DNA of 64,000 nt from Dysosmobacter sp. Marseille-Q4140 (GTDB taxonomy: Bacteria; Bacillota; Clostridia; Oscillospirales; Oscillospiraceae): positions 496,001 to 560,000 of the forward strand of contig CP073694.1 of NCBI GenBank assembly GCA_018228705.1, read 5' to 3'. The translations under genes and the position numbers were made by a program. Shown here piece by piece: positions 6,164 to 15,522 of the stretch; within the stretch, counting starts at the first letter, position 1; the number at the start of each line of letters is the position of its first letter. The notes under the pieces are model-generated. The model was not told where the DNA came from, ran no database searches, and worked only from the letters and a program-made list of their open reading frames with translations.

Positions 6164-8566
6164 TTACTGAGTTTCGATACAACAGAATTTGTACTTTTTT
6201 CCACTTCCGCACGGACAGTAGTCGTTTCGGCCTATTTTTCCGTGGACCATCCTATATTGCAAAACCCAATCATGTGCTTTCTCACGTCCTATACAACGGA
6301 TGCGTTCAGCATCGTCTCCTTTCAAATCTGAAAAGAAGCACTTTTTCCCTTTAGCGGCAATCAATCTGTTTTTGCTGTCATACTCCAGTGAAATCCACAT
6401 AACAGGTATTTCTTCGTTCCTTGATGCGGCGGCGTAAGCATAATCAAGTTGTTCCTGAACGGGACGCTGGATGATGCCTGGGATAGAAATGAAGGCACAG
6501 TATTTGATGTCCCCGAACGCCGCTATTGGTACGGTATAATTCAGTTCTCGTTGGCGTTTCAATGCATACTTAATCTGCTCAGCAAAATCTTCTTTTGCGT
6601 CTGATGCCAAATCCATCAGGAAATGTGCAAGGTGAATTTTTTCTGGAGAAATATCACGCCCCAAATAGTCAAGGATTTCAGAAATTTCTTTGGGCATATT
6701 TTGAACCGGTTTATTGGCCGCCGACGGATTTACAAATAACAGATTAAAGTATTCATCCAAAGATTGTCTGAATCCTTGCCAGAAGATGTTTTTAACATCG
6801 CCATACTGGGACGGATTTAAAGCGTATAGATTCCTATCAATGTATAGCCCCAAATGATCAAATTCGTCGTTCATTTGGTATTGAGGAACATGCATTGCTG
6901 CTTTTCGCTGTCTCAAATAATGCAAAAAACAGATTGGATTATCAAAATAATCTGCGTATACCAGCAAATCATCATAAGAAATAACAATGGTTTCTTCCTT
7001 CAGTGAAATTATACTCAGCTTTTCGGCTTTTGCGGCAAACTCGTTGAAATTATCAACTGTCACAGAAAAAGTAAATATGTGATCGAACGAGTCAAGTCCG
7101 GGAAGCTGGAATGTAGGATTTTTGTCGTGATCATAAAATTGCGCAGGAGAATGTTCTGCGATATATTTTACAGTCCTGCTACATTGAGAATCGGCTGCCT
7201 CTGCTAATTTTTGATATGCTTTTATATGCGCATCAAAATCTGTAATTGGCGGAGTGGAAGGAAATGAACCTGCTTTAACTTCTATCACAAACAAATTATT
7301 CTGATAAGTGATGATAATATCATTCTCATTTGTTTGCTTCAAGGAGTTTTTAACAGGGTAATAGTTGCTGATGTGAGCTTCAGCGCCAGGTAATATCTTA
7401 AGGAATAGTTCTTTGACCATTTCTTCGCTTGCCCGTGTCTGCTTTTCTTTCCAGGCTTCAAGGTATTCTGGCTTTCTCTGCATAATGCCTTTTTGGATAT
7501 TTCTATATATGTTATCAAAAAGAGCATAGTACAAGAAGGCATAAGATGTCCCATCGATTTTAATGAAAGGTTTTTTTGCTACTGGTAGCTCGACAATGGG
7601 CCATCCAGCGAATTCGCTTACCCCCCCAAATGTGGTACATTCATTAATGCCGCAGGACAACATATCAATAAACCGAGAGTCCCAACCAGTAATAGCTTCA
7701 ACATTGATCAAATCACTCCCCAGTAACTTCCCAGCAATCTTTGAAGTTCGACCTTCACCGCATTTAAGTGCGGCCTCAGGACTAATACCTGAGTCAACAG
7801 CTTCAACGAATAAGTCATATTCTTTGTAGAATTCCATAATGGCATCTGCGTATCCTTGCGAAAGAGAATACCGGAGTTTTTCTAATCCGTCAATCACTGC
7901 TGACGAAGAAACTCCGAAAAGCTCCAGCAAGGCATCGTCATGTGGAGGGAGTAACGCCTTTATCGGCTCTAATTCGAATATTTGATAACGGTTTCCTCTA
8001 ACCCAATACATATACTGGGACTCCACGATTTCAGTAAGACGAGAATCGTCTATCTCTTTTGAATTCTGGATATGAGCTGCCCAGAAATGATAAAAAAGGA
8101 GGAGTTCTTTATATAGCTCCTCAAAATCGGCCACAATCTGGTTATAGAGAGCCTCTTCCTCGTCTGGTGTAGTAGGAACATAATTGTTCTTTGTGGATAT
8201 TAAAATACTCTGGACATACTCTTGCGCACGGATGAGAGCAATGGCTCTGCTTGAGTATTCGATTTCGCTGAAAATATTAATTTCTCCCATGACGGCCAAG
8301 TTTCGCAAATACATGAGGAGAGAATATGGTTCACACTTGGCCACACTCTCTTTTAGTGAGTTTACTTTCTGATTTATGTCCTCGTATTTGGCAGTGTACT
8401 CTGTGCGCAGGTAGTCCATCTGTGCAGCGTGTTGCTCTTTTGTTTGATTATTTCTCACAATAGTATTTTTCCCGAAGCGTGCCATCTCAAATATACCATT
8501 AGAGAAATAATCGTCCGGGCGGACAGCCTTATTCTTTTCTCTTCGTTCACGACTTTTCCTACTCAT
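6164..8566 (-). CDS. Large SEC-C protein with a nuclease-like core
   Basis: The product is 800 aa with GGAGGG before the ATG. The C-terminus (GRNDYCPCGSGKKYKFCC, about residues 776-796) is a SEC-C zinc motif. Residues 414-431 read ENDIIITYQNNLFVIEVK, so Asp416 and Glu429-x-Lys431 fit a PD-(D/E)XK nuclease core. The N-terminal 400 residues are helical with no recognised domain. SEC-C tails are found on many accessory proteins, some in defence islands. The gene is AT-rich relative to its neighbours and lies beside an integrase scar and an attachment-site repeat, suggesting transfer. The function is unknown and the nuclease reading is inference. Confidence 0.7.
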   Translation of the reverse strand: MSRKSRERREKNKAVRPDDYFSNGIFEMARFGKNTIVRNNQTKEQHAAQMDYLRTEYTAKYEDINQKVNSLKESVAKCEPYSLLMYLRNLAVMGEINIFSEIEYSSRAIALIRAQEYVQSILISTKNNYVPTTPDEEEALYNQIVADFEELYKELLLFYHFWAAHIQNSKEIDDSRLTEIVESQYMYWVRGNRYQIFELEPIKALLPPHDDALLELFGVSSSAVIDGLEKLRYSLSQGYADAIMEFYKEYDLFVEAVDSGISPEAALKCGEGRTSKIAGKLLGSDLINVEAITGWDSRFIDMLSCGINECTTFGGVSEFAGWPIVELPVAKKPFIKIDGTSYAFLYYALFDNIYRNIQKGIMQRKPEYLEAWKEKQTRASEEMVKELFLKILPGAEAHISNYYPVKNSLKQTNENDIIITYQNNLFVIEVKAGSFPSTPPITDFDAHIKAYQKLAEAADSQCSRTVKYIAEHSPAQFYDHDKNPTFQLPGLDSFDHIFTFSVTVDNFNEFAAKAEKLSIISLKEETIVISYDDLLVYADYFDNPICFLHYLRQRKAAMHVPQYQMNDEFDHLGLYIDRNLYALNPSQYGDVKNIFWQGFRQSLDEYFNLLFVNPSAANKPVQNMPKEISEILDYLGRDISPEKIHLAHFLMDLASDAKEDFAEQIKYALKRQRELNYTVPIAAFGDIKYCAFISIPGIIQRPVQEQLDYAYAAASRNEEIPVMWISLEYDSKNRLIAAKGKKCFFSDLKGDDAERIRCIGREKAHDWVLQYRMVHGKIGRNDYCPCGSGKKYKFCCIETQ

Positions 8567-8807
8567 ACTGTCCCTCCTTAGATTGCTGATGAAAATGGCA
8601 GAAATATACTAATATAATTATAGCAAACAGTGCGCACAAACTCAATTTCCGATGTGTCACTACAGCAATGTACCATGGTCTCTGTAGTTAGGGATGGGTT
8701 AGGAATTTGGCGGTTTCGACCGCTATTCTCACTCATGCTTCCGCCGTTTTTCTGCCCTCGAACCATCGCTGAGCAGCAATCGCCCAAACCGAAAAAGCAG
8801 AACAAAA

Positions 8808-8847
8808 AGCGCATAAAAGCCGCCTGAATAGGCGGCTTTTATGCGCT
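8808..8847 (-). terminator. 18-bp perfect hairpin next to the left tRNA-Pro remnant
   Basis: AGCGCATAAAAGCCGCCT (8808-8825) pairs perfectly with AGGCGGCTTTTATGCGCT (8830-8847) across a 4-nt loop. It lies directly 3' of the tRNA-Pro remnant, where a tRNA terminator belongs. The region 8567-8807 upstream of it holds no recognisable gene. Confidence 0.7.
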
Positions 8848-8850
8848 AAG

Positions 8851-8897
8851 TGGTCCGAGTGGGGAGACTCGAACTCCCGGCATCTTGCTCCCAAACG
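8851..8897 (-). repeat. Left attachment site: 3' half of tRNA-Pro(UGG)
   Basis: Read on the minus strand the 47 bp give the anticodon loop TTTGGGA (anticodon TGG), stem GCAAG, variable bases ATGCC, T-arm GGGAG-TTCGAGT-CTCCC, acceptor CACTCGG, discriminator A and CCA. The 5' half is absent: the sequence further upstream does not pair with GCAAG. This is therefore an attachment core, not a functional tRNA. An identical copy lies at 54025-54071. Confidence 0.85.
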
Positions 8898-9557
8898 CTT
8901 GAACCAAATTTTTTGTGGTAATTTGTAGTGCTTTCCGACACTTTCCGCTCGGTATCCGATATTTTTTTGCACTCTTAAATCCGCTGTTTCCGAGTATTCC
9001 AGTCCTGACTGTGGTCAAATATGGGGTCAAAAACGCTTCCTGACCAGGGGCGGCAGGTGTATGCTGGCCCCGGCCGGGAAGCGTCTTTTTGTGGCTTTGG
9101 GTTTGGGGTATTGTACCTCTTCCAGGGCAGAGATGCAAGAGGTATTTTCAAGTCAGGCGTATCAATTTTTAACACACCTAAACAAAGAATAGAGCCTGGC
9201 AAGAATGTCCTGGGTACGCCCCGTCCGGCTCCAGTTCACAATCTCGTCATGTAGAAAGCGATTGCAAGCCAGAAAAGTCAAAAGTTTCTACCGTAGTGCT
9301 CGTTCACTCAGTTGGGAGATGGACGGTAGACAGCCATTTTCTACGTATCTATCAGTATGGCTAAATTGCCTAAGTGGGGAATCAAAAAATTCTATGTCGC
9401 AAAGCATTTTAATTGTTGGTGCCCTAAAAGTCACAAGAGTTTATCCTCTATTGCGGCATTTTCTAAAATATGATAAATTGTGTTTAGCGATTACATTGGA
9501 GGGGATTTTTTTGAATCCCAAGTACATATTTTCCAACTTCAATATGATATGGCTCCG
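8898..9557. other. Decayed element end, no gene seen
   Basis: About 660 bp next to the left attachment site with no convincing gene. Several short frames exist but none has a ribosome site or a recognisable product. A phrase near 9178 (AAACAAAGAATA then CCTGGC) recurs near 54296 beside the right attachment site, as expected for related element ends where recombination proteins bind. Confidence 0.45.
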
Positions 9558-9702
9558 ATAGTCGGCCTACGGGGTGCGTACCTGGCACGGTGTGAACTAC
9601 CTGATGCCCGTGCCCGTTACGGAGGCTATCCCCTATAACTGCGCTCAGCAGGCGGAAACGCTGGTTTCCAATGCGCTGAACTGGGACGGTAGGTATTTTT
9701 GA
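9558..9702 (+). pseudogene. Gene fragment, about 45 codons
   Basis: An in-frame stretch reads ...YGVRTWHGVNYLMPVPV then TEAIPYNCAQQAETLVSNAL and ends GRYF before a stop at 9700. Its composition is protein-like but there is no start codon or ribosome site. It appears to be the C-terminus of an unidentified gene truncated by rearrangement. Confidence 0.4.
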
Positions 9703-10155
9703 AGGCAGATGGGTTGGACTGTCTGTGCACTGAGTTTGTAGCCCACCACGGGCTTTTAGGGCTGGACATAAAAAACGCAGGGTCCTGCCAAAAGAGTGCT
9801 GCGGCTCCCTGCTACCGTCCGTTCAGTGAATTCGAATACGGTGAGGGGCTGGACCGGTTCCAAGAAGAGGTAGTGGGATTGTATCGGCATTTTCTCAGCA
9901 CCTGTGGCGAGCTTTCCGGCCAGGGCATGGAGTTGCTCGCACTGTCCGGCAGAGTGCAGTACTGCCTGACCGCCGCCCCCCGCAGATTCTGTGGGCGGTT
10001 GACAGCCTGCTCACCATCCTCCGTCTGGCGTATGCAGGCCTGATCACCAGCCCTGCGTCTGTGCTGAAGGTCTGCAAAAACTGCAGAAAGGTGTAACAAC
10101 ACCCACGCAAAGAGCGAATCCTGCGGAACAAAGTGCCGAAATAACTATAATGTGG
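9703..10155 (+). pseudogene. Degenerate DUF6076-like zinc-finger protein
   Basis: The first part (GLDRFQEEVVGLYRHFLSTC) continues only after a frame change near 9975 as LLTILRLAYAGLITSPASVL then KVCKNCRKV, followed by a second frame change giving ESCGTKCRNNYNV. The CxxC...C...C pattern after a helical region parallels the DUF6076 protein at 37913-38890 (RRCKNCGRWF...). With at least two frameshifts it is a pseudogene. The family match is tentative. Confidence 0.5.
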
Positions 10156-10214
10156 AGGTACCTCGGGAAAGGGAAAGGATGTAAGCACCTTATCTTGGAG
10201 AATGGAGGAGTATC

Positions 10215-13200
10215 ATGCACAGTAACTTTGGTTTTTTAGAGAAAGATTTCCCGGTTTTATTTAACTTTGGACAGTTGGCTGAAGAATACTGTTATAACGA
10301 TTCCAACTCCTGCTTGATGAAGTTGGGGATGATTGGTGAGACCATCGTCAATCTGATGTTCACCTATGATCGAATTGCACTTCCTGCTGATAATACAGCG
10401 GTAAAGCGGATCGACACCCTCTACCGTGAGGGCTTGCTGACACAGGATTTGGTAGATATTTTGCATGCCCTGCGCAAGGTACGCAATAAGGCGGTCCACG
10501 AGAATTATGCTTCTGTGGCAGATGGAAAGGCCCTCCTGCCTATGGCGCATAGTCTGTGTGAATGGTTCATGCAGACCTATGGCGACTGGAGTTATCAGCA
10601 CCATGAATTCGTGATGCCTGCTCCGCAGCAGGCAAAGGCCATGGACAAGGCAGCGGAAGAACAAACCGAAACCCGCTTGGCCCAGGAGGCCGAGGAAAAA
10701 GCTGCACAGGCTGAAGCTATTTCCAAAGATAGCCGCCGCAAGCGGGCCAGTCTGACGGCCAGTCAGCGTCAAAAAACCGAGGCAGAAACACGCTACATTA
10801 TCGACCAGCAGCTTCGGCAGGTGGGCTGGGAAGCTGACACAGAGAATCTGCGTTTCTCCAAGGGAACTCGTCCCACAAAGGGCCATAATTTTGCGATTGC
10901 CGAATGGCCTACTGATTCCACCGTAGGAAATCATGGCCGCGCTGATTATGCCCTTTTTATTGGCCTGCAATTTGTCGGTATCATTGAGGCGAAAGCGGAG
11001 CACAAGGATATTCCTTCTGTGTTGGATTATCAAGGGAAGGACTACCCGCGCAACATCCGCGCAGCAGATGCGCAGTACCAGGTCGGAACCTGGGACAGCT
11101 ATAAAGTGCCGTTTACTTTCGCAACCAATGGCAGGCCGTATCTGGAGCAGTATAAAACAAAGTCAGGCATTTGGTTTCTGGATCTCCGCCAGTCCTCCAA
11201 TGTGCCGAGGGCTCTGCGGGGATGGATGAGCCCAGAAAACCTGTTGGATATGTTGGGCAAGGACATCAACGCCGGCAATCGCGCGCTGGAACAGATGCCC
11301 TTTGATCTGTTGCGGGATAAGGATGGCCTGAATCTTCGCGATTATCAGTTACGGGCTATTCAGGCTGCGGAACAGGCCATCATGGACGGGAAAAACACTG
11401 CTCTGTTGGCTATGGCAACCGGTACCGGAAAAACCCGGACGGTACTGGGCATGATTTACCGCTTTTTGAAAACAGGTCGTTTCAAACGAATTCTGTTCCT
11501 GGTGGACCGCACCGCTCTGGGGGAGCAGGCATTGGATGTATTCAAGGAGGTCAAACTGGAAGATCTGATGCCCCTGGCCGATATTTATAACATCAAGGGA
11601 CTGGAAGACAAAGAAATCGAGCGCGAGACCCGCATCCAGGTGGCCACCGTACAGGGAATGGTAAAACGCATCCTGTACAATGACGGAGAAACCATGCCTG
11701 CGGTCAGCGACTATGACCTAATTATTGTAGATGAGGCCCACCGGGGCTACCTTTTGGACAAAGAGATGGGAGACACCGAACTTCTCTACCGGGATCAGAG
11801 GGACTATCAGAGCAAATACCGCAGCGTGATCGAGTATTTCGATGCGGTGAAAATTGCTCTGACCGCTACCCCTGCTCTCCAGACCACCGAGATTTTTGGC
11901 CAGCCAGTTTTCAAGTATACCTATCGGGAAGCGGTTATTGAGGGTTATCTGGTGGATCATGATGCACCCCACGACCTTCATACCAAACTGCGGGATGAGG
12001 GCATTCACTATCAATCTGGCGATACCGTCACTGTCTACGACCCGGTGACCGGGGAGATCACTAACAGCGAACTGTTGAACGATGAACTCAACTTCGATGT
12101 GGAGCAGTTTAATAAGAAAGTCATAACCCGCCCTTTTAACGAGGCGGTGCTGGCCGAAATTGCGAAAGACATCGACCCGGAGAATCCGGAGGAGCAGGGC
12201 AAAACGCTCATCTACGCCGTGGATGACCAGCACGCTGACATGATTGTGGACATTCTCAAGAACATTTATGCCGAATACGGTGTGGACAATGACGCGATTA
12301 TGAAGATTACAGGCAGCGTGGGCGGTGGAAATCCCAAGAAAGTACAGGAGGCCATCAAACGGTTCAAGAACGAGCGGTATCCCAGCATAGCCGTTACGGT
12401 AGACTTGCTGACCACCGGCATTGATGTGCCGGAGATCACTAATCTGGTATTCCTGCGCCGGGTAAAATCCCGCATCCTGTTCGAACAGATGTTGGGCCGT
12501 GCCACTCGTCTGTGCCCCAAGATCCACAAGACCCATTTTGAGATTTATGACCCCGTCGGCGTCTATGAATCCCTGGACGCAGTCAACACTATGAAGCCAG
12601 TGGTAGCCAATCCATCTGAGTCCTTTGGGCAACTGCTGGACGGCCTTGAGGTGCTGGAAGACGAAAAACAGATTGAGTACCAGATTGACCAGATCATCGC
12701 CAAGCTCCAGCGGAAAAAGCGGAAACTGGACAGCAAGACCATGGAGCACTTTATCAACATGACCGGCGGCATGGACCCCACCCAGTTTATTCAGCAGTTG
12801 GAGCAGGAAACTCCTCAGCTGGCCCGCAACCGTATTTTGGCCCATCGGGATCTCTTTGAACTGCTTGGGGAAACCCGTGCTAACGGCGGTTACCCGGTGG
12901 TTATCTCCGATGCGCCGGACGAACTGGTTAGCCATACACGTGGCTATGGCACCGGCAGCCGTCCAGAGGACTATCTGGATGCTTTTGCTGACTACGTCAA
13001 GGACAATATGAACGAGATCGCAGCGCTGAATATCGTCTGCACCCGGCCGAAGGAGCTGACCCGGGAAAGTTTGAAGGATCTGCGCCTGACGCTGGACCGG
13101 GAGGGCTTTACCACACAGCAGCTCAACACCGCCATATCGGAGCTGACCAATGAGCAGATGGCGGCGGACATCATCAGTCTGATTCGCCGGTATGCTATCG

Positions 13201-13478
13201 GCTCTACCCTCATCAGCCACGAGGCCCGTATTCGCCGGGCGGTAGACAAGCTGAAAAAGGCTCATAAATTTACCGCCATCGAACAAAAGTGGATTGGCCG
13301 TATGGAAAAATACCTCTTGGAGGAATCCGTACTCAATGTGGATGTGTTTGATGAGGATACCCGCTTCAGAAGTGAGGGTGGGTTTAAGAAGATTGATCGA
13401 ATTTTCCAAAACAAGTTAGAGAGCATCGTGCTGGAACTCAATGAGTACCTATACGACGATGGAGGAAGAAGCGCTTGA
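10215..13478 (+). CDS. hsdR: Type I restriction enzyme R subunit with N-terminal DUF4145
   Basis: The product is 1087 aa and GGAGG precedes the ATG. Residues 1-125 are a DUF4145 (HEPN-like) domain containing R90NKAVH95. A charged helical linker follows (about 140-195). The nuclease core has Asp244 and Glu258-Ala-Lys260. The SF2 motor has ATGTGKT at 401-407, DEAH near 506-509 and LTATP after it, then a helicase C domain and an EcoEI-type C-terminal region. It cleaves DNA after ATP-driven translocation when HsdM and HsdS meet unmodified target sites. It is followed with a 4-bp overlap by a small HEPN-like gene, then hsdM and hsdS, in one apparent operon. Confidence 0.95.
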   Translation: MHSNFGFLEKDFPVLFNFGQLAEEYCYNDSNSCLMKLGMIGETIVNLMFTYDRIALPADNTAVKRIDTLYREGLLTQDLVDILHALRKVRNKAVHENYASVADGKALLPMAHSLCEWFMQTYGDWSYQHHEFVMPAPQQAKAMDKAAEEQTETRLAQEAEEKAAQAEAISKDSRRKRASLTASQRQKTEAETRYIIDQQLRQVGWEADTENLRFSKGTRPTKGHNFAIAEWPTDSTVGNHGRADYALFIGLQFVGIIEAKAEHKDIPSVLDYQGKDYPRNIRAADAQYQVGTWDSYKVPFTFATNGRPYLEQYKTKSGIWFLDLRQSSNVPRALRGWMSPENLLDMLGKDINAGNRALEQMPFDLLRDKDGLNLRDYQLRAIQAAEQAIMDGKNTALLAMATGTGKTRTVLGMIYRFLKTGRFKRILFLVDRTALGEQALDVFKEVKLEDLMPLADIYNIKGLEDKEIERETRIQVATVQGMVKRILYNDGETMPAVSDYDLIIVDEAHRGYLLDKEMGDTELLYRDQRDYQSKYRSVIEYFDAVKIALTATPALQTTEIFGQPVFKYTYREAVIEGYLVDHDAPHDLHTKLRDEGIHYQSGDTVTVYDPVTGEITNSELLNDELNFDVEQFNKKVITRPFNEAVLAEIAKDIDPENPEEQGKTLIYAVDDQHADMIVDILKNIYAEYGVDNDAIMKITGSVGGGNPKKVQEAIKRFKNERYPSIAVTVDLLTTGIDVPEITNLVFLRRVKSRILFEQMLGRATRLCPKIHKTHFEIYDPVGVYESLDAVNTMKPVVANPSESFGQLLDGLEVLEDEKQIEYQIDQIIAKLQRKKRKLDSKTMEHFINMTGGMDPTQFIQQLEQETPQLARNRILAHRDLFELLGETRANGGYPVVISDAPDELVSHTRGYGTGSRPEDYLDAFADYVKDNMNEIAALNIVCTRPKELTRESLKDLRLTLDREGFTTQQLNTAISELTNEQMAADIISLIRRYAIGSTLISHEARIRRAVDKLKKAHKFTAIEQKWIGRMEKYLLEESVLNVDVFDEDTRFRSEGGFKKIDRIFQNKLESIVLELNEYLYDDGGRSA

Positions 13479-14068
13479 CAGAAAATAAAGAATTGAAAAC
13501 GGAAGAACAGCGCATTGGGGAACTGGCACTCCGCACAGCTCAGTGGTGCAATGCCAGCCTATATCAATTCAATCGCTTTGTGAGTACAGTTGAATTTCCG
13601 AATGAAGGGAAAACCCCTTGGGATCAAGGTGAAAGTAGCAGTTTATTACATGCTGAGAAGATATTCCTGGTTACAGCGTTATGTCAAATGATTCAATACT
13701 TAGAAGCTCTTCAGAATAAACTGCGGGAACGGGGCGATGACTCACTGACGTCGCTTTTAGATGCCGTCGCTACAGAAGATGAACGAAAGCAAATTCAGCA
13801 GTGGCGTAATATCAACGAGCATGAGCGAGAGTATATTCAAGGAAAGGGAGTCAAACAAAATCGAGCTAAAGATTCATCTTTATTCCTTTCTAACTTTTTT
13901 GTAGGTGTGACTGATAGTATGGTATATGTTAACGGTAATACGAAAGAGATTTATCTTGGACGCATTCGGATTGACCTTCTGATTCCCCGGATAAAGGAAA
14001 ACCATTCTGCCATTTTAGAACGAACAAAAGAGATTTTTAATACTTACTATTATGGAATTGCGCCATAA
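13475..14068 (+). CDS. HEPN-like protein inside the type I operon
   Basis: The product is 197 aa, starting at TTG 13475 with GGAGGAAG six to seven bases upstream and overlapping the hsdR stop (TTGA). It is predominantly helical and contains WRNINEHEREY near residues 108-118, an R-N-x3-H pattern like HEPN ribonucleases. The stretch after it (SSLFLSNFFVGVTDSMVYVN) is less charged. It is more AT-rich than the flanking hsdR and hsdM genes, which suggests later insertion. It may be a guard or effector nuclease attached to the restriction system, or only a structural accessory. The HEPN call rests on one motif. Confidence 0.6.
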   Translation: MTENKELKTEEQRIGELALRTAQWCNASLYQFNRFVSTVEFPNEGKTPWDQGESSSLLHAEKIFLVTALCQMIQYLEALQNKLRERGDDSLTSLLDAVATEDERKQIQQWRNINEHEREYIQGKGVKQNRAKDSSLFLSNFFVGVTDSMVYVNGNTKEIYLGRIRIDLLIPRIKENHSAILERTKEIFNTYYYGIAP

Positions 14069-14103
14069 AACGAGAGCCTATACTTACCTCGGGAGGAACA
14101 ACC

Positions 14104-15522
14104 ATGACTACACAGGAAATTGTATCTAAGCTCTGGAATCTCTGCAATGTGCTGCGGGATGACGGCATCACCTACCACCAGTATGTCACCGAGCTTACTT
14201 ATATTCTGTTTTTGAAGATGGCAAAGGAGACTGGCGCAGAAAGCCAGATTCCCGCTGCCTACCGCTGGGACCAGCTTACTGCCAAAAGCGGCATCGAGCT
14301 GAAGAAGTTCTACAAAGAGCTGCTGGCCCATCTGGGCGAAAACTGCACCGGCCGGGTGCGGGAGATCTACCAAGGCTCTGCTACAAACATCGACGAGCCC
14401 AAGAATCTGGAAAAGATCATCACCACCATTGATGGCCTGGACTGGTACTCCGCCCGGGAAGAGGGGTTGGGCAACCTGTATGAAGGGCTGTTGGAGAAGA
14501 ACGCCAACGAGAAAAAGTCCGGCGCGGGACAGTACTTTACCCCTCGCGTCCTCATTGATGTGATGACCCGGCTGATGAAGCCTCAGCCCGGCGAGCGGTG
14601 CAACGACCCTGCCTGCGGCACCTTTGGCTTTATGATTGCCGCCCACCGATATGTCAAGGCGCACACCGACGATTTTTACGATCTGGATTCTGACATGGCC
14701 AAATTTGAGCGGGAAGAAGCCTTCACCGGCTGCGAATTGGTCCACGACACCCACCGTTTGGCCCTGATGAATGCCATGCTCCACGACATCGACGGTCAGA
14801 TTTTGCTGGCCGACACCCTGTCCAACCAGGGCAAGACTCTCCACGACTTTGACTTGGTGCTCACCAATCCGCCCTTCGGCACCAAGAAGGGCGGCGAGCG
14901 TGCCACCCGGGATGACTTCACGTTCCCCACCAGCAACAAGCAGCTGAACTTCCTCCAGCACATCTACCGCAGCCTGAAGGCCAACGGCAAAGCCCGGGCC
15001 GCCGTGGTGCTGCCGGACAATGTGCTTTTTGCCGACGGCGACGGCGAGAAGATCCGTTGCGACCTGATGGATAAGTGTAATCTACACACCATCCTGCGCC
15101 TGCCCACCGGCATTTTCTATGCCCAGGGCGTCAAAACCAATGTGCTGTTCTTCACCCGAGGAAAGAGCGACAAGGGTAACACCAAGGAAGTCTGGTTCTA
15201 CGACCTGCGCACCAACATGCCCAACTTTGGCAAGACCACTCCGCTGAAAACCGAGCATTTCGCGGACTTTGAGAAGGCCTACGAGGCTGAGGACCGCCAT
15301 GCTGTGCAGGACGAGCGGTGGAGCGTCTTTACCCGGAAGCAGATTGAGGAAAAGGGCAACAGCCTGGATTTGGGACTCATCCGGGACGATTCGGTGTTAG
15401 ACTACAACGACTTGCCCGATCCGGCGGAGAGTGCTGAGGAAGCCGCCGCCAATCTGGAAGAGGCCGTCGACCTTCTGATGAGCGTGGTGAAGGAGCTGCG
15501 GGCACTGGAGGTGCGGGACTGA
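14104..15522 (+). CDS. hsdM: Type I DNA methyltransferase M subunit
   Basis: The product is 472 aa with GGGAGG before the ATG. It has an N-terminal helical HsdM domain, the S-adenosylmethionine site NDPACGTFGFMIAAH (about 174-188) and the catalytic NPPF motif within LVLTNPPFGTKKGG (about 256-269). These identify an N6-adenine methyltransferase. It would protect host sites and form the M2S core of the complex with HsdS and HsdR. Its stop overlaps the hsdS start (TGATG). Confidence 0.95.
   Translation: MTTQEIVSKLWNLCNVLRDDGITYHQYVTELTYILFLKMAKETGAESQIPAAYRWDQLTAKSGIELKKFYKELLAHLGENCTGRVREIYQGSATNIDEPKNLEKIITTIDGLDWYSAREEGLGNLYEGLLEKNANEKKSGAGQYFTPRVLIDVMTRLMKPQPGERCNDPACGTFGFMIAAHRYVKAHTDDFYDLDSDMAKFEREEAFTGCELVHDTHRLALMNAMLHDIDGQILLADTLSNQGKTLHDFDLVLTNPPFGTKKGGERATRDDFTFPTSNKQLNFLQHIYRSLKANGKARAAVVLPDNVLFADGDGEKIRCDLMDKCNLHTILRLPTGIFYAQGVKTNVLFFTRGKSDKGNTKEVWFYDLRTNMPNFGKTTPLKTEHFADFEKAYEAEDRHAVQDERWSVFTRKQIEEKGNSLDLGLIRDDSVLDYNDLPDPAESAEEAAANLEEAVDLLMSVVKELRALEVRD

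Noticed and set aside
10146..10151. TATAAT as a promoter of hsdR
   Set aside because: No acceptable -35 at 16-18 bp, and the bases encode NNYNV in a decayed gene, so coincidence is likely.
11718..13409. 563-codon minus-strand open frame
   Set aside because: Antisense shadow of hsdR; no ribosome site or recognisable domain.
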